Positions 55,061 to 64,000 of a DNA stretch of 64,000 nt are shown here, piece after piece (positions within the stretch are counted from its first letter, which is position 1; each line of letters opens with the position of its first letter). The stretch is from Haematobia irritans (lineage: Eukaryota; Arthropoda; Insecta; Diptera; Muscidae): contig NC_134398.1 in the NCBI RefSeq assembly GCF_050003625.1, forward strand, positions 21,490,622 through 21,554,621, in the 5' to 3' direction. The position numbers and the translations under genes are program-made. Below the pieces are notes generated by a model, which was given only the letters and a program-made list of their open reading frames with translations, was not told the origin of the DNA and made no database searches.

Positions 55061-56796
55061 ACAATGTTTCAATTTGACTGACAATCAAAGTGGTAATATG
55101 GTATGGCGGCGGACATTGTTGTTTCTGTAATAATAAAACTAACTTCCTTAATATGCTTCGGTCATCCCATTGCCTCAGCCTAAAATTATGCAATGAATGT
55201 TGTCTATATTTGGTACCCAGTATTTTATGGGTAACTTCGTAATCCTATATGCTGAAAAATAAATCTTCGATATTTATTTTCTTTTTCTGTAGGCTAAGTA
55301 CTTATCGGACCACCTTTGTACCTTCTATCGATGATGGTATATATGCACAAAATGTCCTTTGATAATTCCATATATTTATTTTCTTTTGCCAAAGACCGAA
55401 TCTCATTATTCGGCCATACATCTCTGGTGTGAATTTATCGGCTAGCTTCGTGTTTCTAGTATAACGTAATTTCCATTTTAATGTTTTCATTTTTTATTTA
55501 CTGTAGTTTCTCTTTTAATGTTTTTCCAAGTTTTTAATGTTTTTGTTTTTCTCACCCTTCTGTGATTTTATTTGCAGTTTTTTGCCGTTCCTTTTTGGAC
55601 TCTCACAATTTAAATAGTGTGACGATTACCACTCGTGGATCGACGACCGAATAGTAAGGAGCAAGAGAGCCACTATACCAAACTGGCTGAAGAAAACAAC
55701 AGTGCCGACCTTTGCCAAAGCCCTTTTACCATTGCATTTAGGACTGTTTGGTTGGGAAGCCGGGAAAGAATATAAAAATAAGTATTGGTGGATGTTAAAG
55801 AAGCCAGGCTACTAGCTAATGTCTTTTGAAGCATAATAACAAAACACGCAAAACCACAATAACAAAAACAGAAACAACAACCACACCATCATCCTCCCCA
55901 TCAACATTGGAAACTTGTAGCTACATCAACAACAATGCAAAAAACACCATGTAACTCTAACATCATCCACAATAGAATTGAAATCTTTTAAGCCTTTGGG
56001 GTTTTCAATTTACACTTCGTGTGGCGTCTTCTTGTACTACTACGACTATAGAAATCCGCTACCATTACTATTTGTACTGCTATTCATTAAAAATTCCCTG
56101 TTGCCTGTACCCCATCATACATAGCATTGCCGCAGACGCTTCTTAGTTTTTCTATGTGTGTAAAAACAAAAATACAAGCAGACACTTTCAGAGTTAGAAC
56201 CAGGCTAATAATATAATAATATGGGGATGTAAGGCTTTTATGCTCTGGCTAAGAAAAGTTGAATTTAATTTCGATATAATCTCATATATGGAAGACACGA
56301 CAAAATAAAGCGCAGGAATCTGCTGCCAAAAGAAGTACATCACTATATGGATTCTACTAAGTTAGTTGTTGATCCAATCATATAGCCCCACGACGTCTCT
56401 CTTCGAAAGCGTTAAATTGTACAACTAAATGGTATGTAAAATAGGTAATCGTCAAGTTTGTTTTTGAAGGGTAAGAGACAATGGTTATTATTTTTTTATT
56501 CGTTTATTTGATGATACATAAAATATAAATTATACCTCATACTAATTTATGCATATATCATACATTCCCATGCGACATGACCCCTTCAAAGAGTTTGCTA
56601 TTAACAGTAGTAGTCACTATTTCAGTCGATGGGATTTTTAGGCAACCTTGGAAAAGAAGGTTTTGGAAAGTGCGCTCGCAGGTTGTTCATCAAGCACGAA
56701 ATTAATTGATCTAATTAAATTTTTAATAGAAATATGTTCAATCCCTTAAGTGCTTTTAAACGAAATTAATTTTTGTAATTAAAAGTTTAATTGATA
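55061..56796. other. Gene-free low-repeat DNA
   Basis: Unique sequence with AACAACA-rich parts at 55850-55930. No coding exon, RNA gene or element end recognised. Confidence 0.4.
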
Positions 56797-57048
56797 CACA
56801 GAAAAAAAAATTCACGAAAATTTTTCCAATTAAAATCTTAATTGAGTTTTAAAAATATTCAATTAAAAATTTAATAGATTCAACTAATTTTTTAATTGAA
56901 ACAAGAATCAATCACACAAATTAATAGTATCAATTAATTTCTTAATTGGATCGATTAATTTTTTAATTGACTGTCAATTAATTTTTTTATTGATACTATT
57001 ATTTCTGTGATTGAAGACATTTCAAATTAATTGGATCAATTAATCTCG

Positions 57049-57677
57049 GGAGCCACCGTGGTGCAATGGTACGAATGCCCGCCTTGCATACACAAGGTCG
57101 TGGGTTCGATTCCTGCTTCGACCGAACACCAAAAGGTTTTTCAGCGGTGGATTATCCCACCTCAGTAATGCTGCACACAAAAAAATTTTTTTGATTCAAT
57201 CACGAAATTAATTGATCCAATTAATTTTTAATTGAAATGTCTTCAATCACAGAAATGATAGTATCAATTAAAAAATTAATTGAAGGTCAATTAAAAAGTT
57301 AATTGATCCAATTAAAAAATTAATTGATACTATTATTTTTGTGATTGATTTTTGTTTCAAATAAAAAATTTGTTGAATCAATTAAATTTTTAATTGAATA
57401 TTTTTTAAAACTCAATTAAAATTTTAATTGGAAAAATGTTCGTGAATTTTTTTTGTGTGTGGTGACATTTCTGAGGGTTTCGAAGCTTCTGTAAGTGGTT
57501 TCACTGCAATGTGGAACGCCGTTTGGACTCGGCTATAAAAAGGAGGTCCCTTGTCATTGAGCTTAACATGGAATCGGGCAGCACTCAGTGATAAGAGAGC
57601 AGTTCACCAATGTGGTATCACAATGGACTGAATAGTCTAAGTGAACCTGATACATCGGGCTGCCACCTAACCTAACC
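57049..57677 (+). mobile_element. SINE, near full length, split by a MITE
   Basis: Head GAGCCACCGTGGTGCAATGG and a perfect B box are present; the A-box region reads GGTACGAATG, one of its few changes. The body is interrupted between AGTAATGCTG and GTGACATTTC. The tail CCTAACCTAA is kept. It is flanked by TAATCTCG (57041-57048 and 57678-57685). Confidence 0.88.
57174..57459 (+). mobile_element. AATTAA-rich MITE, inner copy
   Basis: Starts CACACAAAAAAATTTTTTTG and ends AATTTTTTTTTGTGTG, giving 12-14 bp inverted ends. It carries symmetrical AATTAATTGATCC / TTAAAAAGTTAATTGATCC blocks inside. It sits cleanly inside the SINE with a probable 2-bp TG duplication. The clear ends make this the best guide to the family. 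Confidence 0.8.
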
Positions 57678-57713
57678 TAATCTCGTGATTGAATCGAATA
57701 ATTTTTTAAACGC

Positions 57714-57962
57714 GGCAATAAACTTCGCAAAGAATATTTTTGTGCATTTGTGGTGTTGTTTTTGTTCTCATTAACAAATAAAAAAATATTTTTTAATTGA
57801 AAATATATTAAATGCAATTAAGATATGAAAAATATTTAATGATAGTTTTTGTGTGTGTTACGTACCCACTTAGACCATATTATGCATTTGCGTTAACTCA
57901 GGTTGTAGTCTTCTCAATAAATGTTGCCCGATCTAAATCAGTGATAAGGGATATATATATAT
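57714..57962. other. Short spacer
   Basis: AT-rich DNA with a TATATATATATCC tract directly before the next element end. No gene. Confidence 0.35.
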
Positions 57963-59135
57963 CCACGGTTGGCCGTTCCAAAAAATAATCTAGCAAATTT
58001 GAAGAAAATTTTACCCAAAAATCTTATTTTGAAGTTGTTGATCAAATGTTTGTGTTTAGTAAAAAATTTTATTTTATTCGAAAGATATGTTTTATATTGA
58101 ATTTATAGGAATTTTACAATTTTAATTTCTATATAAAATTTTGTCAAAATGTTATTTCTATTGAAGATTTTCTTAAAATTTTATTTCTATAGAAAATTTT
58201 GTCAAAATTTTATTTTTATAGAAAATTTTGTGATAATTTTATTTCTATTGAAAATTTCATTTCTATAGAAAATTTTGTCAAAATTTTATTTTTATATAAA
58301 ATTTTGTCAAAATTTTATTTTTTTTTTTAGAAAATTTTGTCAAAATGTATTATTATAGAGAATTTTGTCAAATTTATTTGGGCAAAGCCTTATAGACTGC
58401 AAGATGGTTGGATGGACGCACGTTTCGGAATTACCACATTCCTCATCAGCATCCTCTACTTGCAGCAAAACTATCAACCAATTATCAGAATTAATTCAGG
58501 CAGTTCATTATTATTTCGGTTGGATAGGCTACACTTGTAGTTTAGTCAATGCATGGTTTTAAGCTGAAATCAAAAAAACAACAACAATGATTAAAGAACA
58601 AAACCAACAATAACAAAACAAAACGAATTTTTTTTATAGGAAATTTTGTCAAAATTTTATTTCTATAGAAAAGTTTGTCAAAAAATTTTTTGATAGAAAA
58701 TTTTGTCAATATTTTATTTTTATAGAAAATTTTTGTCAATATTTTTTTATGGAAAATTTTGTAAATTTTTTTTTATGGAAAATTTTGTCAAAAATTGTTT
58801 TATAGAAAATTTTGTCAAAATTTTATTTGTAAAGAAAAGTTTGTCAAAAATTTTATTTTTATAGAAAATTTTGTCAAAATTTTATGGCCATAGAAAATTT
58901 TGTCAAAATTTTATTTATATACATAGATAATTTTGTCAAAATGTTTTTTATAGAAAATTGTACCAAAATTTTATTTCCATAAAAATTTTGTCAAATTTTA
59001 TATCTATTGAAAATTTGATTTTGTCAATTTTTTTTTATAGAAAATTTTGTCAAAATTTTATTTTTATAGACATTTTTGTCAAAATGTTATTTCTATAGAA
59101 AATTTTGACATTTTATTTTTATGCAAATTTTTGTC
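57963..59135 (+). mobile_element. Minisatellite-bearing element with block A10, left end only
   Basis: Left end CCACGGTTGGCCGTTCC, then AAAAAATAATCTAGC and GAAGAAAATTTTACC, match the CTCGAG-side end of the family. The array (58110-58365 and 58630-59130) is in forward orientation with many decayed units. No right terminus was found. A fold-back fragment interrupts it at 58366. Confidence 0.7.
58366..58560 (+). repeat. Single-arm copy of the 1282-1656 fold-back repeat
   Basis: TTGTCAAATTTATTTGGGCA through CATCAGCATCCTCTAC matches the left arm. The following GCAGCAAAACTATCAACCAA matches the inverse of the loop near 1535-1560. It begins exactly where an array unit reads TTGTCAAA, so the junction lies in shared sequence. 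Confidence 0.7.
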
Positions 59136-61365
59136 ACAATTTTTTGCCTTAATTTTTTTTCGCTCGAATTCGAATCATTTTCAGCTTTTTTCGTTTTTGA
59201 AATTAGTTTTATTAAATGAGTATACATTGATTTTCCAAAATGAGTAGTAAAGTTTTTGGTCTATGAAAATTTATCGAATTTTGATAAAGCTTATTTAAAT
59301 CAAGAGCTCTTCGGAGAAAATTTTATTTCATTTGGTTAAATACAAATGAAAGCATTCGTATGAGATGGGGCGTGTCACATTGTGTTTGTAGCCATTTAGA
59401 GAAAAATCGTGTTCCTTCGTATTAGGGATCCTGACCATTGCCCAAAATTGGAGGGACATAAACTATATTTATGTCCAATTCCAAGGCGGGCAAATCCTCC
59501 CATTCTGATATAAAGCATTTCAGTCTAATAAGCTTATTCTCATTTCTTCTTCTTGGGAACCTTAGAATGAATGACAGACTATTCGTCATCTGTAGAAGTA
59601 TTTACTATGGGATCTTTGCTTTCAGTGTGGGTCAAAGCCTTTGGGGGCAATCCCAGAATTTCTTTGAAATCTATACACTTTTAAACCAATCGAAAGCTGA
59701 TGTTTGATGCTGGTGTTTAATGGTCGGTCGAGGGACTACTCTGAGACAAGCAAACCTTTTCCTGTCAGTTTTACCGGTGTGTTAATTTAGTGGAAAATTG
59801 TCTACTTTTTTAAGCATTGAGACTTTTGCGTCACCTTTTTTTACTTTTTGTGCCACCTTGTTACCATGCTGTGCCACTTGCTAATTAATTCCTTTTTAGT
59901 AGATCCCTTTGAACATAAAATCGAACTAATGTGCCCATATTAAAAAAAAAAACTTATCTTCCCAACCCCTAGTCTTATCAAGCGGACAATTGACGCCTGA
60001 AAATATGCAAAGAAAATGTTGTGTTTTTGGGTTCTCCCATTAACGTCAATTTCTTGAACTTCGGTTTTCGATGAAATATAGATATATAGATCAAATGATA
60101 TTTAGATCTAATTTTGAAGAAAAAAAAGTCATAATATCATAGAAACAATAAAATTCATTTAAATGAATTTTTCTTTTATAGAAAATTGTGTCACTTAAAA
60201 ATAGTATTCCACTTTATTTCTAAAATGTGAACATTTTTGCAAAGTTTTTAGAAGTCATCAATGGTTAGGTTGGTTCCTGTTAACACAGCTAAACAGAGGA
60301 CCTCTCCATCAGAACATAATTGTGGCATTTCTATTAAGAATATTATATAAACTAATCAAAGATGATCTAGGAATATTGAGGTCAATGGGCGAAGTCCTAA
60401 CGATGAAACTTATCATAGCCATAATTTGTTCATTCATTTTCACGGTGCAATAGTTGCCAAAAAATTCTCACTAGTTGTAATTCAACCCGAGGAATAAACA
60501 TATTACAATGTCCATTCTCTTGGTTTTTAACTTCGTTTGTGTTGAAGTATCACCACCGACCTGCATAATAATCATCCACTTGTTTAATTCGGCACATCTT
60601 TGTGTTTGGCCTCCTTGTTAATTTAATTATTTGGTTATTCACCTTGTCACTCACTCACTCTCGCTCTCCCTGTATGCATGAAGATATGTTCGAGGATGAG
60701 AATGAACTTCCCGGGTGGTTACTGTTGGTATATTTGTATCTCTTTCCATCATTCAAAAATTGACCAACTGCCGCCAGTTTTATTGACGCCAAGTTGTTGT
60801 GAGCGATATCACATTTAACATTGTAGCTGAACTTTATTATTTGTCTTTTTTGTTGGCGGCAATTCGAGATTTTCGATCGCATTATTAATCCACCATTAAA
60901 AGAAGATTTTTTCTTTATTTGCCTTGTTGTTGTTACATTTCACACATCAGCACCAATTGAATTTATGAGTGGTGACCATCATCATCACATTATTGTCGTA
61001 ATATTTGACGCCTCTGTGATATTTGAACAGATAAAGATTGGTAAATGCTGAATTTCGAGGGACTGTTGTGTTCCATTTTAGGAAAAAAAAGTGGCGCTAA
61101 GATTTTTTTAATTGAATTTTATTTACATATTGGCGTCAACTATTTAGGTTTTTTTAGTCTGGATTGATTATTTTCAGAGAGGGTATAACATATATCTCTC
61201 ATATTTTATTATATATATTTTTTTAATAATTATGCACTGGGGAACAGAATTTTATTTAAGTCGTTATACATATTTTCCATTACCAATTTATGAGAGGAGG
61301 GGTGAGAGGAATCATCTTCTCCCATTTAAATGAATTCCTGCGTTTAATAATTTCATCTCTGACGA
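59136..61365. other. Gene-free low-repeat DNA
   Basis: Unique sequence. GGTTAGGTTGGTTCCTG at 60263 and GAGGACCTCTCCATCAGA at 60297 hint at an old SINE-type fragment, with a partner phrase at 38039. No coding exon supported. Confidence 0.35.
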
Positions 61366-61596
61366 TACACAAAAAAATATTTTTCCCCAACAACGAAATT
61401 AATTGATACAATTAATTTTTAATTGAAATATCTTCAAGCACAGAAAAGATAAATCCAAATAAAAAAAATAAATTGATCCAAATAAAAAATTATTTGATAT
61501 AGTTAATTTTGTGATTGATTGATTTAATATAAAATTTTGTAATAAATTAATTTTTTTTAATTCTTTTCAAATTGGAAAAAGGTCGGTTTCTGTGTA
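61366..61596. mobile_element. AATTAA-rich MITE, third copy
   Basis: Starts ACACAAAAAAATATTTTTCC and carries AACGAAATTAATTGATAC, TAATTTTTAATTGAAAT and GTGATTGATTG as in the inner copy at 57174. It ends in GGTTTCTGTGTATAT. More diverged than the 57-kb copies. Confidence 0.65.
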
Positions 61597-61738
61597 TATG
61601 ACCTTCATTTTATAGAGCAACTGTGTAAGACTGTAATGCGGACTAGGAAAAACGCCAAAAATATCCTCATTTTATCTTCTTTCCATATTTCAAATTAAAG
61701 CGTAGAACGAAATAGAAAAATATCTCTAACTCGCTCGG

Positions 61739-63775
61739 CAGCTCGGTTGCCACAGTTGGTAGAATTCTATAAATCTGAATTTTTACTGTTTGGTAGAATT
61801 CTTGATGTTTTGGTAGATTTTGCAAAATATTCCTCTCCAACTAAGAGAGGTACTCCAGAAATTTTCTATAGCAATAAACTTTCGAGAAAATTTTCTTTAG
61901 AAATATAAAATTTTGACAAAATTTTCTAAGAAATGAAATTTTGACAAACTTTTCTAAGAAATAAAATTTTGACAAACTTTTCTAAGAAATAAAATTTTTA
62001 CAAACTTTTCTAAGAAATACAATTTTGCAAAAAATTTCTATAGAAATAAAATTTTGCAAACATTTTCTATAGATATAAAATTTTGCAAAAAAATTTCTAT
62101 AGAAATAACATTTTGCAAAAATTTTCTTTAGAAATAGAATTTTCCAAAAATTTTCTATAGAAATGAAATTTTGACAAAATTTTCTACGGAAATAAAATTT
62201 TGACAACATTTTATATAGAAATAAAATTTTGCAACAATTTTCTATAGAAATAAAATTTTGCAAAAATTTTCTATAGAAATAAAATTTTGCAAAAAGTTTT
62301 CTATAGACATTAAATGTTGACAAAATTTTCTATAGAAATAAAATTTTCCAAAAATTTTCTATAGAAATAAAATTTTCCAAAAATTTTCTATGGAAATAAA
62401 ATTTTGCAATTTTTTTTATAGAAATAAAATTTTGCAAAAATTTTCTATAGAAATAAAATCTTTGCAAAAGTTTTTTTTAAAGAAATAAAATTTTGCAAAC
62501 ATTTTCTATAGAAATAAAATTTTGAAAAAAAATTTCTATAGAAATAAAATTGTGCAAAAATTATAGAAATGCAATTTTGACAACATTTTCTATAGAAATA
62601 AAATTTTGCAAAAATTATAGAAATGCAGTTTTGACAACATTTTCTATAGAAATAAAATTTTTCAAAAATTATCTCAAAAAAAAAAAAAAAAACAAAAATT
62701 TTCTATAGATATAAAATTTTGCAAACATTTTCTATAGAAATAAAATTTTGCAAAAATTTTCTATAGAAATAATATTTTTCAAAAATTTTCTATAAAAATA
62801 AAATTTTGCCAACATTTTCTATAGAAATAAAATTTTGACAACATTTTATATAGAAATAAAATTTTGCAAAAATGTTCTATAGAAATAAAATTTTGCAAAA
62901 ATTTTCTATATAAATAAAATATTGCAAAAATTTTGCAAAAAATAAAATTTTGCAAAAAATTTTCTATAGAAATAAAATGTTGACAAAATTTTCTATAGAA
63001 ATAAAATATTCAAAAATTTTCTATGGAAATAAAATTTTGCAAATATAGATATAAATAGATATAAAATTTTGCAAACATTTTCTATAGAAATAAAATTTTG
63101 CAAAAATTTTCTATAGAAATAAAATTTTGCAAAAATTTTCTATAGAAATAATATTTTTCAAAAATTTTCTATAGAAATAATATTTTTCAAAAATTTTCTA
63201 TAAAAATAAAATTTTGCCAACATTTTCTATAGAAATAAAATTTTGACAACATTTTATATAGAAATAAAATTTTGCAAAAATGTTCTATAGAAATAAAATT
63301 TTGCAAAAATTTTCTATATAAATAAAATTTTGCAAAAATTTTGCAAAAAATAAAATTTTGCAAAAAATTTTCTATAGAAATAAAATGTTTACAAAATTTT
63401 CTATAGAAATAAAATTTTCAAAAATTTTCTATGGAAATAAAATTTTGGAAATTTTTTTATAGAAATAAAATTTTGCAAAAATTTTCTATAGAAATAAAAT
63501 CTTGCAAAAGTTTTTTTTTTAAAGAAATAAAATTTTGCAAAAATTTTCTATAGACATAAAATTTTGAAAAAAATTTTCTATAGAAATAAAATTTTGCAAA
63601 AATTATAGAAATGCAATTTTGACAACATTTTCTATAGAAATAAAATTTTGCAAAAATTATCTCCAAAAACAAAATTTGCAAAAATTTTCTATAGAAATAA
63701 AATTTTGCAAAAATTTTCTATAGAAATAAAATTTTGCAAAAATTTTCTATAAAATGAAATTTTGATAAAATTATT
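61739..63775 (-). mobile_element. Minisatellite-bearing element with block A11, largest array
   Basis: Left end CTCGGTTGCCACAGTTGGTA, then AGAATTC, with subterminal GTTTGGTAGAATTC and GATGTTTTGGTAGATTTTGC; compare 53039. The array (61862-63770, about 65 units) is in reverse orientation, as expected. Most units carry GCAAAAATTTT in place of GACAAAATTTT. Larger blocks are duplicated inside it. The right terminus is lost; a SINE fragment follows. Confidence 0.85.
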
Positions 63776-63815
63776 GACAACATAAGATTTTTTGTTTCGT
63801 AGTGTTTTGGTAAGT

Positions 63816-63940
63816 GGAGCCCGTTATTTCAGGTTCACTTAACTATTCTGACCATTGTGGTACCACAGTGGTGAACTTCTCTCTTATCACTGAGTTCTGC
63901 CCGATTCCATGTTTAGGTCAATGACAAGAGACCTCTTCCA
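63816..63940 (-). mobile_element. SINE fragment, body only
   Basis: Reverse-strand match from AGCCCG and AGGTTCACTTAACTATTC through CACAGTGGTGAACTTCTCTC to CAATGACAAGAGACCTC. The tRNA head and the tail are missing. Confidence 0.7.
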
Positions 63941-64000
63941 CTAGTGACCTAATGTTTGAAAAATAAAACTTAAAATTCTGACCAGCTACTAGTAATAATA

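Larger units (their letters stand above)
56797..57713 (-). mobile_element. AATTAA-rich MITE, outer copy split by a SINE
   Basis: Opens CACAGAAAAAAAAATTCACG and continues as the reverse of the inner copy at 57174-57459. It is broken at AATTAATCTCG (57048) and resumes at 57678 with TAATCTCGTGATTGAATCG. The right end decays after ATTTTTTAAACG, so 57713 is approximate. Without the SINE it would be roughly 280 bp. Confidence 0.75.

Noticed and set aside
26741..63770. CRISPR-like arrays (regular 29-bp repeats)
   Set aside because: There are no spacers: units are directly contiguous and diverge as a minisatellite. The host is a eukaryote and no cas genes are present.

Overview
The window looks like nuclear DNA of a higher fly, probably a muscid. 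The protein-coding genes have insect-type short introns (55-139 bp) and fly-like start contexts. One transposon is a mariner whose ends and transposase match the irritans-subfamily element Himar1, first described from Haematobia irritans. Haematobia or Stomoxys is my best guess for the host; that is inference, not proof. Nothing prokaryotic or viral was recognised.

Genes are few and lie in the first 8.3 kb. At the left edge is the C-terminal tail of an unidentified protein (2-121, +). Facing it is a complete three-exon gene for the complex I subunit NDUFB9/ND-B22 (2331-2890, -). Next comes a three-exon gene for an ankyrin-repeat protein of the ANKRA2/RFXANK family (7311-8290, +). The remaining 55 kb holds no host gene I can support. 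Several AT-rich low-repeat stretches (15.6-17.1, 28.1-30.0, 49.9-51.9, 55.1-56.8 and 59.2-61.3 kb) could be intergenic or long-intron DNA.

Most of the rest is mobile DNA, often nested. (1) At least eleven blocks of a 29-bp AT-rich minisatellite, about 11-12 kb in total. Several blocks lie inside elements with CACGGTTGCCAC-type ends flanked by 8-bp target duplications, which makes them look like a non-autonomous hAT-like family carrying an expanding internal array. (2) Three further hAT-like elements with clear ends and 8-bp duplications (3109-4471, 30069-31560, 53221-54119). (3) Two copies of a Tc1/mariner element with a DD41D transposase: one internally deleted (25417-26352), one with an open 365-aa frame but a mutated first catalytic Asp (31576-32828). 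(4) A Himar1-like mariner with a broken transposase (47569-48905). (5) Two LINE reverse-transcriptase remnants (5900-6561 and 20984-21725). (6) A tRNA-headed SINE family with CCTAA-type tails, about eight copies. (7) Several MITEs, a 96-bp-arm palindrome, and a tandem pair of an unrecognised 1.4-2.4 kb element (11719-15583).

The layering gives relative ages. A SINE sits in a LINE with the frame continuous across it. A hAT sits in a composite repeat. The minisatellite element sits in a second hAT. A third hAT sits in a minisatellite element, which itself sits in an older repeat whose empty site is preserved at 20.3 kb. At 57 kb a MITE lies in a SINE that lies in another copy of the same MITE family. 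The notable finding is the minisatellite-bearing hAT-like family, supported by three independent target-site duplications and one empty site.
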